A DNA stretch of 64,000 nucleotides from Phycisphaerae bacterium (GTDB lineage: Bacteria; Planctomycetota; Phycisphaerae; UBA1845): assembly GCA_029260165.1 (NCBI GenBank), contig JAJDDT010000028.1, positions 35,261 to 99,260 of the forward strand, in the 5' to 3' direction. Position 1 is the stretch's first letter. Every line of letters starts with the position of its first letter. Below, in pieces: positions 7,445 to 16,655 of the stretch. A model generated the notes under the pieces. It did not search any database, was not told the DNA's origin, and was given only the letters and a program-made list of their open reading frames with translations. Made by a program: the position numbers and the translations under genes.

Positions 7445-10400
7445 TCACGTCTGTTGCGATCATGTAAAACGCCGGGATCAGGACGAGCGTCACAACCGTC
7501 GAGAACGCCAGTCCCCAGGCAAAACTCGAGGCAAACGGCGACCATATCTTGCTCTTCCCGCCCCATCCGAGCGCGAGCGGCATCAGCCCGAGGACGGTCG
7601 TGATCGTCGTCAACAGAATGGGTCTCACCCTCAGGATACAGGCGGACCGTATCGCATCCATCGCGTTTAACCCCTTGTCGCGCTGGCGATTGATGAAATC
7701 AACCAGAACGATCGAGTCGTTCACCACCACGCCGGTCAATCCGACGATCGCGATAAACGTTGTGATCGTGAAGGGATAATCGTTGATCACCAGACCTCCG
7801 ATGACGCCGATCGCGGAAAACGGAACCGCCAGGATAATCACCAAAGGCTGTGAATAGCTGCGAAACTGCGTCGCCAACAGCACATAAATCACGATCAATG
7901 CGATCAGATACGCGCGTTTCAAACTGTCAAACGATTTGGACGTCTCCTCATATTCCCCGCCATGGGTCACCCGCACGTTCGCCAACCCCGACACGGTCTC
8001 GTCGAATTCGGCGCGAAGTACACGGTTAACCTCCTTGGCTGTGGTCAATTGCGTGTCAATTTGTGCGGTCACCGTGATCGCCCGCTTGTCGTTGTGGTGC
8101 GGGATACCCGCGTAGGATTGCGACATTTCGATGTCGGCGATGTCGCGAAGGCGCACCTTCGTACTCGCCCCGGTCCGCGTCTCGACGTCCAGAAGATCGT
8201 GGATATCCCGACGATGTTTCTTGTCGAAAACGACGCGGACGTCGAGGTCTTCACCCGTCCTGTTGTCCTTGAACGATGACACGACGACGCCGTCATTGGC
8301 GGTGCGAAGCGCGCGGGCGAGGTTGGCTTGTGTCAATCCGAACGCAGACGCTTCGTCCTCGCGAAGTCGCAGGTTGATCTGCTGCGGGCCGAAATCGAGG
8401 TTGTCACCAATCCCAAACACGCCCGGCATCTCCTGCAATCGCTCCCGGTAGCGTTCCGCCAATCGTTTCGCCGTCCCCAGGTCTGGCGCTTCGATCCGAA
8501 CCGCAACGGGTTTCCCGACCGGTGGACCATCCTGCGGCGCCCAGACCTTGTACGATCTCAACCCGCTGTCCGGATGATTGGCCATGTAATCCTCGATACG
8601 CTCGCGCAGCAGATTGGTCACAATGTCGGGATCGCCGGCAACGGTCTCCGAGTTGGCAAGTTTGACGTGCAACTGAGCACGGTTGTTACGCCAGACAGCC
8701 GTGTTGTTCTCATTCGCAAACAATCCGACCGACGTCAGAACGGATTCGACCAGTTCCGTCCCCAACCCGTTGGCGATGCCCTCGATCGGTTTAGCCACCT
8801 CCCCCGTTTGATCGAGAGAAGCCTCGTCCCACGCGACCACGTCGACCATGATCATCTGATAATCCGACGGAAACAAATCGACCGGAATCAACGGAACAAC
8901 CGAGAACGCGAGAAACGCCATCGCAAACAGCGGCAGCGGTGTCAGATAACGGTATCGAAGCACGCCGACGATAAACCGTTCATACGCACGCAGGAGAAAA
9001 CCGGCCGATCCGTCCGAACGACGCGGACGCAATCGCGACCAGAGCGGTTTGGCATCGGTCCGCGGACCCCAGTCGAGATAGTGCACCGGGAGGATCAGCA
9101 AACATTCGACGAGCGACGCAAACAGAACCACCGTGACCGTCTTCGGAATGATCGAGAAAAACTTGCCCGTCACGCCACCCATCAACAGCATCGGCAAAAA
9201 CGCGACGACCGTCGTCATCGACGACGAAATCACAGGCCACAACACCTCGCTCGTTCCGGTGATGATCGCATCGTGCAGCGATCCCTTCTGACCCGTCTCG
9301 ACTTCTCGCCGACGGTTTTCCTCGACGTGGCGATAGATGTTTTCGAGCACGACGATGGCGTCGTCAACGATCATCCCCGAACAGAGGACCATCGCAAACA
9401 ACGACACCGCATTGATCGTCACCCCGAGAAGGTGCATGAAAAGAACGCTGCAAAGAAACGCAAACGGAATCCCAACGATCGCAAGCAACGCATTGCGCAC
9501 GCCCATGACCAACCACAGCGTCAGAAAAACGAGAACAATCCCGCTGCACAGATTGGTCACCAGAATGCGCATGCGGCTCTTGATAATGTCGCTCGTGTCC
9601 AGACACGCGTTGACCCTCACACCCTCGGGAACCGACGTTTCAAATCGAGCCATCGCCTCCCGGACGCGCTCCGCCACCACGCGCGAGTCAGCCTCGTCCG
9701 TCTTGGCGATCGACAACGCCTTGCAATCGTTCCCGTTAAAACGCGCATAAAACGTCTTGCGCTCAAAACCCTCCTCGATCCGGGCGATGTCCCGCAGATG
9801 GACATGCGCTCCGCTGGGGTGTTTGCGCACCGTGATGGCACCGAGTTGTTCAGGGTGCAATGCCTCCCCAACCGCACGGACCTCCAGTTCGCCCGTCGCA
9901 TCCGGCAGATGCCCCGATGGAACGTTGCGGTTGAAATCCTGCAAAGAGGCTGCGACCTCCTCCAGCGTCAGGTCGTATTCCTGAATCCGACTGCGATCGA
10001 CGAGGATGTGCAACTCACGCTCGCGAATCAGCTTGTCGTCGATTTTTGAAACACCCGGAATGTCGCGGAGAATCGGTTTCAGGTTCAAGACGATATTGTG
10101 CAGTACCTCTTCGCCAACCCCGCCAACGTCCTCAACCGCCACCCACATCAGCGGAAAAACCTCCGCCAACGAAATGCGGCGAATGAGTGGTTTTTCCGCG
10201 CCCGATGGCAGGTCCGTCACGCGGTCAACAGCCGCACGAAGTCGGCTGAACGCGTCGTCCAACTCTGAAGGAGCCATGTCCTCCTTGAAATTCACAATAA
10301 AATACGAAAGGTCCGGTTTGGAATCCGACAAAAAATACCGCAGTCCGCGAAGGTCCGCGACCCTGGCTTCGATTTTGTCGGTGATCAGTCTTTCGACGTC

Positions 10401-10583
10401 CTCAGCCGACGCGCCAGGCCAGAACGTCTCGATCGTGGCCACGTCAAGGTCCACGTCGGGGTAAACATCAACGGGGATAATTTCGACAACGAGCAATCCC
10501 GCAACGATCAATACGAGAAACAGGAGGTTCATGAGAACCGCCTGACCTAATGAGAAACGGGGAATACTGCGCTGTTCTGGCAA
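7374..10583 (-). CDS. RND-family efflux transporter, inner-membrane permease
   Basis: 1069 residues, the usual size for HAE1/AcrB-type permeases. The TTG at 10583 gives the standard short cytoplasmic N-terminus before TM1 (MNLLFLVLIVAGLLVV). Familiar blocks follow: PVDVYPDVD, FWPGASAEDVE, the TM4 region with SGMIVDDAIVVLENI and two acidic residues used for proton relay, and the second-half repeat with GVVVNDSIVLVDFINR. Twelve membrane helices and two large periplasmic loops are expected. It follows the adaptor gene by 32 bases, so together they form a tripartite pump lacking its outer-membrane channel here. The protein extrudes small molecules or metals; specificity is not evident. Its 3' end overlaps the convergent mannosyltransferase-like gene. 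Confidence 0.92.
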   Translation of the reverse strand: MPEQRSIPRFSLGQAVLMNLLFLVLIVAGLLVVEIIPVDVYPDVDLDVATIETFWPGASAEDVERLITDKIEARVADLRGLRYFLSDSKPDLSYFIVNFKEDMAPSELDDAFSRLRAAVDRVTDLPSGAEKPLIRRISLAEVFPLMWVAVEDVGGVGEEVLHNIVLNLKPILRDIPGVSKIDDKLIRERELHILVDRSRIQEYDLTLEEVAASLQDFNRNVPSGHLPDATGELEVRAVGEALHPEQLGAITVRKHPSGAHVHLRDIARIEEGFERKTFYARFNGNDCKALSIAKTDEADSRVVAERVREAMARFETSVPEGVRVNACLDTSDIIKSRMRILVTNLCSGIVLVFLTLWLVMGVRNALLAIVGIPFAFLCSVLFMHLLGVTINAVSLFAMVLCSGMIVDDAIVVLENIYRHVEENRRREVETGQKGSLHDAIITGTSEVLWPVISSSMTTVVAFLPMLLMGGVTGKFFSIIPKTVTVVLFASLVECLLILPVHYLDWGPRTDAKPLWSRLRPRRSDGSAGFLLRAYERFIVGVLRYRYLTPLPLFAMAFLAFSVVPLIPVDLFPSDYQMIMVDVVAWDEASLDQTGEVAKPIEGIANGLGTELVESVLTSVGLFANENNTAVWRNNRAQLHVKLANSETVAGDPDIVTNLLRERIEDYMANHPDSGLRSYKVWAPQDGPPVGKPVAVRIEAPDLGTAKRLAERYRERLQEMPGVFGIGDNLDFGPQQINLRLREDEASAFGLTQANLARALRTANDGVVVSSFKDNRTGEDLDVRVVFDKKHRRDIHDLLDVETRTGASTKVRLRDIADIEMSQSYAGIPHHNDKRAITVTAQIDTQLTTAKEVNRVLRAEFDETVSGLANVRVTHGGEYEETSKSFDSLKRAYLIALIVIYVLLATQFRSYSQPLVIILAVPFSAIGVIGGLVINDYPFTITTFIAIVGLTGVVVNDSIVLVDFINRQRDKGLNAMDAIRSACILRVRPILLTTITTVLGLMPLALGWGGKSKIWSPFASSFAWGLAFSTVVTLVLIPAFYMIATDVISLRRKTTTGMTTETSAEPVAES

Positions 10584-10615
10584 AATATGTCAATCCGGTT
10601 GCTTGGGTTGGCTGG

Positions 10616-11761
10616 TTAATCGCGAATGAGCACCACAGCCTCGTCGGTCACATGTTGCAAGCCCGTGGTGATCACACGGTCGCCAACCTCCAATCCGCTA
10701 AGCACCTGCGCGAATTGGGGCGACCCGAGGAGTTGGACGGTTTCGACCCGCGCGAGTTTCGCGATATCGCGACCGGTGGATTCGTCCCGTTGAACCAGGA
10801 AACAATGCTCCCGGCGATCGATGTCGAAGATCGCAAGTCTCGGAACAGCAGGTACTTGCGCGTTGGGTTGTCGCGGTGTGGCTGTCAAACGCGCTTCGGC
10901 GTAGAAACCCGGGCGAAGCTCGCCGGAATGGTTGTCGATTTTAATTTCGACTTCAAATTTGCGACTGTCGATTGCAGCAATTGGGAAGATACGCAGGATT
11001 TGGCCTCGAAAGGTCTGGGTCGGAAGAGCGGGTATCGAAATTTTTGCGTCATCGCCCGGCGAGAACATGACCACTTCGCGGTCGTCGAATTGGACTAGCA
11101 GTTTCAAGGTGTCGGTTTCGATCAGTTCGACGAGGGGTTGGCCTGTGTGCGCGAATTCACCCCGACGGCGGTAAATTTTTGAAACAAAACCAGTTATGGG
11201 TGACTCAACGGTGGTTTTTTCGAGGAAAACCCCGGCTTCGTGGTGCGCTGCTTCTGCGCCGCGGACGGCTGCGACGGCGATCTGGTGTTCGGTGCTGAAT
11301 TTTGTGAGTTCGAAGGGGTTGGCTGCCTCGCCGAGATTCTGGACTTTTTTGAGATTTTCCTCGGCGAGCGTGCGCTGGCTTTTGGACTGGTCAAGGGCGG
11401 CTTCGGATTTCTCAACGGCGATTTTGCTCAGCGTGTCGTCGATTTTGAATACCGGGTCGTCTTTCCGCACCGGATCGGAGACCTCGTGATGTTGCACGCG
11501 GATGTAGCCTGAGACCTCGGGCGAGATGGTTCGGATTTGGGCTGGCGCGAGAAATCCGCTGGCTCGGACGGTGACGGAGCGTGATTTCAGTTCCACTGTA
11601 GCGACGCTGACGGAGATGCCCATGGACGTTTTTGGTGGTGTGAGTGCGTTTGTGCGTTGATCTGACGCGTATTTTTGGGTGGCGAGGGCGGCTGCGGCGA
11701 TGGCGACGGTGGCAGCGACGACGGCGGTGGGAATAAGTATGTTTGCGAGCTTGTTTTTCAT
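10616..11761 (-). CDS. RND efflux periplasmic adaptor (membrane fusion protein)
   Basis: 381 residues. An N-terminal signal anchor (LIPTAVVAATVAIAAAALA) is followed by a beta-barrel/lipoyl half-motif with ISPEVSGYIRVQHHEV, a coiled-coil hairpin of about 70 residues (AEENLKKV ... ALDQSKSQ), the returning lipoyl half (VESPITGFVSKIYRRRGEFA) and the membrane-proximal domain. This is the standard HlyD/AcrA layout. It is first in a two-gene operon with the RND permease. The 310-base region upstream separates it from the divergent KASIII gene. Confidence 0.9.
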   Translation of the reverse strand: MKNKLANILIPTAVVAATVAIAAAALATQKYASDQRTNALTPPKTSMGISVSVATVELKSRSVTVRASGFLAPAQIRTISPEVSGYIRVQHHEVSDPVRKDDPVFKIDDTLSKIAVEKSEAALDQSKSQRTLAEENLKKVQNLGEAANPFELTKFSTEHQIAVAAVRGAEAAHHEAGVFLEKTTVESPITGFVSKIYRRRGEFAHTGQPLVELIETDTLKLLVQFDDREVVMFSPGDDAKISIPALPTQTFRGQILRIFPIAAIDSRKFEVEIKIDNHSGELRPGFYAEARLTATPRQPNAQVPAVPRLAIFDIDRREHCFLVQRDESTGRDIAKLARVETVQLLGSPQFAQVLSGLEVGDRVITTGLQHVTDEAVVLIRD

Positions 11762-11964
11762 GCGGTGACCGGTGGTTGGTTATCCTGTCGGTTGCGGTGC
11801 GATTGGACGTGGCCTGGGATTGGGGATTGTGGCTGACTTCCGATCGGCACGAGCTGATTTGGGGGGGATTATCGTCGCGTTTTGAGCGTTCGTCGAGTGG
11901 GTTGCAAGGTCTCTTCCCGGCGTGTGTGACGGATTTCGCCCGGGGTTGGCCTGGTGGTGCAACC
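11762..11964. other. Divergent intergenic region, upstream part
   Basis: No gene. It is the common upstream region of the adaptor gene (minus) and the KASIII gene (plus). It is G-rich with a G7 run near 11861; I saw no clear operator. A plus-strand promoter follows at 11965. Confidence 0.6.
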
Positions 11965-11992
11965 TTGACAATGGGCGAGCGTGCCGGATAAT
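11965..11992 (+). promoter_or_regulatory. Sigma-70-type promoter for the KASIII/SDR unit
   Basis: TTGACA at 11965-11970 and GATAAT at 11987-11992 are separated by 16 bases. The -35 is a perfect consensus and the -10 matches five of six. Predicted start of transcription is near 11999, leaving a leader of about 70 bases before the TTG start at 12072. Confidence 0.7.
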
Positions 11993-12071
11993 TTCCGGTT
12001 TGCCTTCCCACGGGTCGTACGGTGGCGCGGTTGCTCGTGCGGGAAGTGTGCCACCCATCAGGAGTAGTTTT

Positions 12072-13088
12072 TTGAGTGTCAAGGCTCAAATCGCAGGCGT
12101 TGGACACCACTTACCGGAGACGGTTGTCACCTCTGAGGAGGTTGAACAGCGTGTGTTCGATCGATCGAGTTTTCAGATCCCTCGTGGTTTGCTGGCCAAG
12201 TTGACCGGTATTCAGGAGCGGCGTTATCGCTCGGAGGATGAGCAGTCGTCCGACCTCGCGGCGAAGGCTGCCTTGCAGGCGTTGGAGCGTGCTGAGATTG
12301 ACGCGGCAGATGTCGATCTTCTGATTTTCGCGTCGTGTACTCAGGATCTGGCAGAGCCTGCGACGGCGAACATATTGCAGGAGAAGCTGGGTGCGACGCG
12401 TTCTCATGTTTTCGACATCAAGAACGCGTGCAACAGTTTTCTGAACGGACTGGATGCGGCGGAATCTTTTATATCGAGTGGCAAAGCCAAAACCGCACTG
12501 ATTGCGGTGGGCGAAACGCTCTCGTTGGCGATTGACTGGAAAATCGACTCGGCGGAGCACCTGCGGACGCGAATGGCGGGTTTGACGCTTGGAGATGCGG
12601 GGGCTGCGGCTGTTTTGAAGGTGTCACCAAACGGGAACGGGCGGGGGATTTTGAAGGGTGCGTTCAGGACGTTTGGTGATCAGTGGCGGTTGGCGACTGT
12701 TTTGGGTGGTGGGAGTTTGCACCGTTTGAATGAAGAGCACTCCTATTTTGTCGGTCACAGTCATGGTTTGCGGCAGCAGGCGCTCAAGCATATTCCGACG
12801 ATGGTGGACGGTGTTCTCGAGAAAGCGGGTTGGAAGCGGGACGAAATCGACCTTGTGTCGTGTCATCAGGTGTCGATGGATCTGGTCGGCGAGATTGCCA
12901 AGCGATGCGATATTCCGATCGAGAAGTGCATGATTTCGATTCGGGATTGCGGGAATACCGCGGCTGCGAGCATTCCGATTGGTTTGTCGCGGGCGTGGTC
13001 GGAGGGGCGTCTCAAGCCCGGGTCGAAGGTGTTGCTTGTTGGTGCGGCGGCGGGATTCAGCGTGGCGGTGGTCCCGCTCGTGTGGTAG
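12072..13088 (+). CDS. KASIII-type beta-ketoacyl synthase (FabH/OleA-like)
   Basis: 338 residues. The TTG at 12072 is the start: AGGAG lies about 9 bases upstream, and MSVKAQIAGVGHHLPE is the normal FabH-type opening. The catalytic triad is present: Cys120 in KNACNSF, His265 in SCHQ and Asn295 in GNTAAAS. The NAC-x-x-x-LNG-x-x-x-A pattern after the cysteine is seen in OleA as well as FabH-like starter enzymes. The enzyme should join two acyl thioesters by decarboxylative or non-decarboxylative Claisen condensation. It is followed after 72 bases by an epimerase-type reductase, as in OleA/OleD pairs, but OleB and OleC are absent nearby. Most likely it makes the acyl part of the product of the following cluster. 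Confidence 0.85.
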   Translation: MSVKAQIAGVGHHLPETVVTSEEVEQRVFDRSSFQIPRGLLAKLTGIQERRYRSEDEQSSDLAAKAALQALERAEIDAADVDLLIFASCTQDLAEPATANILQEKLGATRSHVFDIKNACNSFLNGLDAAESFISSGKAKTALIAVGETLSLAIDWKIDSAEHLRTRMAGLTLGDAGAAAVLKVSPNGNGRGILKGAFRTFGDQWRLATVLGGGSLHRLNEEHSYFVGHSHGLRQQALKHIPTMVDGVLEKAGWKRDEIDLVSCHQVSMDLVGEIAKRCDIPIEKCMISIRDCGNTAAASIPIGLSRAWSEGRLKPGSKVLLVGAAAGFSVAVVPLVW

Positions 13089-13160
13089 TGCATGTCTGTT
13101 GCGGCGGTCGCGGTTGATCGTCACATTCCGGAATTTCAGATTTTGTAAGGTGGTTGGCTG

Positions 13161-14183
13161 GTGCCGACACTTGTAACCGGTGCGACAGGATTCGTCGGGT
13201 TGAACCTGGTTCGGTCTTTGACGGGATCGGGGGAGAAAGTCCGCGCGCTGGTTCGCAGGTCTTCGCCACGGGAACATCTGGAATCGGATATGGTGGAATT
13301 CGCGGTGGGGGATGTGACGGATGGGGCGTCCGTGCGTGCGGCGATGGAGGGGTGTGACCGGGTGTATCACCTGGCGGGCTGGGTGCAGGTCACGCCCTGG
13401 GGCGGGGACGTGGCGAGGCGTGTGAATGTCGAGGGGGTGGAGAATGTGTGTTGTGCGTGTGTGGCGTGCGGTGTGAAGCGATTGGTGCATGTGAGTTCGA
13501 TAGCGGCTGTCGGTCATGGACCGATGAAATCGCCGGCGGACGAGGAGGCGATGTGGAATTTCGGATCGTTGCGGGCACCGTATTACGATACGAAGCGCGA
13601 GGGGGAGATGGTCGTGCGTCGGTACGTCGGGGATGGATTGGATGCGGTGGTGGTGAATCCGGGTTATGTGGTTGGTCCTTTTGATGTCAGGCCGACGAGT
13701 GGACGTGTGATCCTGCGGGTGGCGGCGGGCAGATTGCCGGGGGTGCCGTCGCGGGGCGGGATTGCGTTTGTGGATGTACGTCAGGTGGTTGAGGGGATGC
13801 GTGCGGCGATGGATCGGGGGAAAACGGGGGATCGCTATGTTCTGGTTGGGGAGAACATCACCTACGCGGATTTTGGTGCTCGGATTGCGCGGATTGTGGG
13901 TGTGCGTGGTCCGCGGTTTCGCCTGCCCTATTGGGTTTTGTGGCCTGGGGCGGTGGTTTGCGATGTGGTGGCGCGGTGGAAACCGTCGGCGTTTGCTGAT
14001 GCGAATTCGGCGATTTTGCGCACGGGTTTTTGTGATCAGTACTTGAGCGGTGAGAAGGCGTATCGCGAGCTGGGGATTTCGCGTTGGCCTGTTGATCGGG
14101 CGATCAGTGATGCGTTTGAGTGGTTTCAACGGGTGGGGTATGTGCGTCGTGCGGGCGATGGCTGGTCGAGCGACCTGATTTAG
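13161..14183 (+). CDS. NAD-dependent epimerase/dehydratase (extended SDR; HpnA/OleD-like)
   Basis: 340 residues from a GTG start at 13161. The nucleotide site is TLVTGATGFVGLNLV (TGxxGxxG), and the catalytic Tyr/Lys appear in YYDTKREGE, with Ser in HVSSIAA before them. Length and motifs fit the extended SDR group that includes HpnA-type sugar epimerases and OleD-type 2-alkyl-3-oxoalkanoate reductases. Given the KASIII gene immediately upstream on the same transcript, reduction of a beta-keto acyl product is attractive, but a sugar substrate is equally possible by sequence. No membrane segment. The transcript probably ends in the REP-containing gap that follows. Confidence 0.82.
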   Translation: MPTLVTGATGFVGLNLVRSLTGSGEKVRALVRRSSPREHLESDMVEFAVGDVTDGASVRAAMEGCDRVYHLAGWVQVTPWGGDVARRVNVEGVENVCCACVACGVKRLVHVSSIAAVGHGPMKSPADEEAMWNFGSLRAPYYDTKREGEMVVRRYVGDGLDAVVVNPGYVVGPFDVRPTSGRVILRVAAGRLPGVPSRGGIAFVDVRQVVEGMRAAMDRGKTGDRYVLVGENITYADFGARIARIVGVRGPRFRLPYWVLWPGAVVCDVVARWKPSAFADANSAILRTGFCDQYLSGEKAYRELGISRWPVDRAISDAFEWFQRVGYVRRAGDGWSSDLI

Positions 14184-14210
14184 AGCGTTGATGCCCGTCG
14201 TTTGATGGTT

Positions 14211-14316
14211 GGGTGGCCCATGGCTTTAGCCGCGGGGTAGTCGATTTCACGCCGGCAATCGAGTCCCCCACCTCTAAAGAGGTGGGCCACCCATCCGTAA
14301 TGAGGTGGGCTACCCA
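14211..14316. repeat. Paired inverted REP family 1 elements (BIME-like)
   Basis: Copy one is 14211-14246 (GGGTGGCCCATGG to AGTCGATT). Copy two, 14257-14292, is the same element reversed (AATCGAGTCCCCC to GGGCCACCC) and has a perfect 8-base hairpin CCCACCTC/GAGGTGGG. A partial copy lies at 14299-14316. Head-to-head copies make a large cruciform-capable structure. Confidence 0.75.
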
Positions 14317-14608
14317 TCTGACTTGGTTAACCTCACCAGCCTGTTTTTCAGGTCTTTTCGGAGCGGATTCGGTCTGGATTCTGCTCCTTCTTCTTTCAAA
14401 TTTCTTTCAAATTTTTCTGCATTTGTTGAGTGCGGCTGAGTTCGTCCTGCGGATCTGGTTTGTGGGGGATGCTGCGCTGGCGGTGTCAGAAAATGTCACG
14501 CCCGATTGGGGTTGTCTGGTGGATGGATGCTTCTGGTCCGTCGGCGGAGGCGATAGAGCGGTTTCGTTGTGAGTGTAGCGGTCAGGGCAAACTCGCATGG
14601 TTTGGTCT

Positions 14609-14639
14609 TCCCGTCACCCACAAGGGGTGACGCTACATC
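14609..14639 (-). repeat. REP family 2 copy (reverse orientation)
   Basis: Inverted repeat CGTCACCC/GGGTGACG with a 5-base loop, 8-base perfect stem. Same element as at 45099, 54495 and 60122. Confidence 0.8.
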
Positions 14640-14698
14640 AGGATTGGGAACGTTTCAGGGGAATTCATCAGTCGGGTTCATTTGGGTCGGGATTGGCG

Positions 14699-15355
14699 AT
14701 GGGTGTGAGATTGGCATTGCGTGTTTTTGTGATTAGCGAGCGGCGGGTATTGCGCCGGGGACTGGCGATTCGGTTGGGGTTGTCGGAGGGTGTGGAGGCG
14801 ATTGGGGTCGGTGGTCGGATGCGGTGGATTGAGCGGATGGTGGGTGATGGGGTGGTGGACTGGTTTGTGGTTGACGCGGATCTGTGCGAGACGGATTCGT
14901 TTGGGTTGATCAGGGAGTTGCGGTTCGGTTGGCCTGCTGCGCGGTTTGTTCTTTTGTTGTCGGAGTTGCGGGACGTGGCGATTGCTCGTGGTTTGATCGC
15001 GGGGGTCGATGCGATGGTGACGGTTCATGATTCGGCGCGGGTGTTGGGTGATGTGTTGTTGCAGGAGCGTGGGGTGAATTTTGGTTCCGGGGGAGTCTCC
15101 CGACGCGTGGAACGAGGTTTGGTGTCGGTGCTTCGGAATGGGACGCGGTGGGGGGCGTTGCCGTTGTCGATGCGCGAGTGCGAGGTGGTGACGTATCTGG
15201 CGTCGGGGTTGTCGCTTGGCGAGACGGCAGAGAGGATGGGGTTGAGCGTGCGGACGGTGGACAATCACAAGACGCGGGTGGCCCATCGTCTTGGGTTGCA
15301 TGGTATGGCTGAGGTGATCCGGTATGCGATTCGGCACGGGGTTGTTGCCGGCTGA
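14699..15355 (+). CDS. LuxR-family response-regulator-like transcription factor with degenerate receiver
   Basis: 218 residues from the ATG at 14699; an upstream in-frame extension runs through the REP and is not used. The N-terminal 110 residues have a receiver-like fold (LRVFVISERRVLRRGL) with a possible acceptor Asp in FVVDADL, but the conserved lysine near the end is missing (VDAMVTVHD instead of GY-x-x-K). The C-terminus has a clear LuxR-type helix-turn-helix: LSMRECEVVTYLASGLS, then ETAERMGLSVRTVDNHKTRV. It would bind DNA as a dimer, perhaps controlled by something other than phosphorylation. It sits between the KASIII/SDR unit and the glycosyltransferase operon, so it is a candidate regulator of this cluster. 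Confidence 0.82.
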   Translation: MGVRLALRVFVISERRVLRRGLAIRLGLSEGVEAIGVGGRMRWIERMVGDGVVDWFVVDADLCETDSFGLIRELRFGWPAARFVLLLSELRDVAIARGLIAGVDAMVTVHDSARVLGDVLLQERGVNFGSGGVSRRVERGLVSVLRNGTRWGALPLSMRECEVVTYLASGLSLGETAERMGLSVRTVDNHKTRVAHRLGLHGMAEVIRYAIRHGVVAG

Positions 15356-15499
15356 CGGGGGTGTTTGCGGTCATTTTGGTTTTTTCCCAGGGATCGTTGT
15401 TTTTATAGGTCGGGGCAGGCTGGTGGGGTTTCGGGTTGGCGGGTGGAATTGCGGGGTTCGGGGTGATCGTGTTGAAGGGTGGTGGTTGTTTGCACGATA

Positions 15500-15526
15500 T
15501 TGACCCTGTCGGTTCGCGTGTATAAT
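15500..15526 (+). promoter_or_regulatory. Promoter candidate for the glycosyltransferase operon
   Basis: A perfect TATAAT at 15521-15526 with TTGACC at 15500-15505, spacer 15 bases (short by two). The transcript would start near 15533 and read into the GT2 gene at 15585. Confidence 0.55.
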
Positions 15527-15584
15527 CGGATTGGTTATCGGACGGGCGGATGAGTGTTCGTTTGATTGCACGTCGAGTGGGAAA

Positions 15585-16655
15585 ATGACAGAGGTTGTGG
15601 ATATTTTTTCGGTGAAGAGTCAGGCGGCCAGCGCGTCGCGTGGTGGTGATGCGATCGATGTATCGATTGTGGTTCCGCTGCTGAATGAGGAGGAGAATGC
15701 TGCGCAGGTTTATTCCGAACTGGCGAGCGTGATGGGGGAGTCGCCGCTGCGGTGCGAATTTATTTTTGTGGATGACGGAAGCAAGGATCGGACGTGGGCG
15801 CGGTTGACGGAGGCGGCGGGTGGGGATGATCGTTGCACGCTGGTTCGGTTGACGCGGCGGTTTGGTCAGACGGCTGCGTTGGCGGCGGGGTTTGCGCATG
15901 CGCGGGGCGGGGTGATCGTTCCGATGGATGGTGACATGCAGAACGATCCCCATGATATTGTGAGGCTTGTTGCGAGGCTTGACGAGCCGCCCGGGTTCGA
16001 TGTGGTGAGTGGTTGGCGGAAGGATCGTCAGGACAAGATGTGGAGTCGTCGGTTGCCGTCGGTATTGGCGAACAAGTTGATTCGGTGGGTGACGGGGGTG
16101 CCGTTGAATGATCTGGGTTGCAGTTTGAAGGCGTACCGTCGGGAGGTGCTCGACGACGTTTCGCTGTATGGTGAGATGCATCGGTTTTTGCCGGTAATTA
16201 CGAAATGGCGTGGTGCGCGGATTACTGAAGTCGAGGTCAATCATCGTCCGCGCGTGCATGGAGTGACCAAGTACGATCTTCGTCGGACGATCAAGGTGAT
16301 GCTCGATTTGATCACGGTGAAGTTTCTGGGGGATTACCTGACCAAGCCGATCTACTTTTTTGGCAAGGCTGCGCTGTTGAGCACGTTTGGATCGGTGGCG
16401 TCGCTGGGGATTGCGATTTTTCAGAAGTATGGCTATCTGACGACGGAGGAAGTCAATCTGAATCGCAATGTGCTGGTGCTGTTCAGCGTGATGCTGTTTT
16501 TGATGACGGTGTTGTTTTTGATGATGGGTGTGATCAGTGAGTTGCTGGTGCGGATTTACCATGAGAGTCAGGGGCGGACGACGTACAAGGTGCGGACGCT
16601 GGTGCAGGGTGGGGATTCGGCAGATGGGGAGACGATGGCGGCGGGACCGGGATGA
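15585..16655 (+). CDS. GtrB/DPM1-like polyprenyl-phosphate glycosyltransferase (GT2)
   Basis: 356 residues from ATG at 15585 with GAGTGGGA upstream. GT-A core: VSIVVPLLNEEENA, FIFVDDGSKDRT, RRFGQTAALAAGFAHA and the DxD-like MDGDMQNDP. Two hydrophobic helices near the C-terminus (about 260-285 and 300-330) anchor it in the inner membrane. This is the layout of GtrB/ArnC-type enzymes that load a sugar onto undecaprenyl phosphate. It opens a tightly packed operon: its stop overlaps the next start (ATGA). It would provide a lipid-linked sugar for transfer on the outer face of the membrane, perhaps with the flippase-like protein at 28510. Confidence 0.87.
   Translation: MTEVVDIFSVKSQAASASRGGDAIDVSIVVPLLNEEENAAQVYSELASVMGESPLRCEFIFVDDGSKDRTWARLTEAAGGDDRCTLVRLTRRFGQTAALAAGFAHARGGVIVPMDGDMQNDPHDIVRLVARLDEPPGFDVVSGWRKDRQDKMWSRRLPSVLANKLIRWVTGVPLNDLGCSLKAYRREVLDDVSLYGEMHRFLPVITKWRGARITEVEVNHRPRVHGVTKYDLRRTIKVMLDLITVKFLGDYLTKPIYFFGKAALLSTFGSVASLGIAIFQKYGYLTTEEVNLNRNVLVLFSVMLFLMTVLFLMMGVISELLVRIYHESQGRTTYKVRTLVQGGDSADGETMAAGPG

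Larger units (their letters stand above)
14184..14698. other. 515-base non-coding region with REP elements
   Basis: Holds two inverted REP family 1 copies plus a partial third (14211-14316), a T-rich stretch around 14386-14426 containing a duplicated CTTTCAAATTT motif, and a family 2 REP at 14609-14639. I see no convincing gene here. Confidence 0.7.

Noticed and set aside
12624..14129. Very long minus-strand open frames opposite the KASIII/SDR genes, and similar ones at 17674-19710, 19755-21722 and 21719-24340
   Set aside because: They arise because the coding + strand is G/T-rich, leaving few stop codons opposite; their translations are Arg/His/Pro-rich low-complexity and match no family.
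12072..14183. Complete Ole (olefin) pathway
   Set aside because: Only OleA-like and OleD-like candidates are present; OleB and OleC are not in the window.
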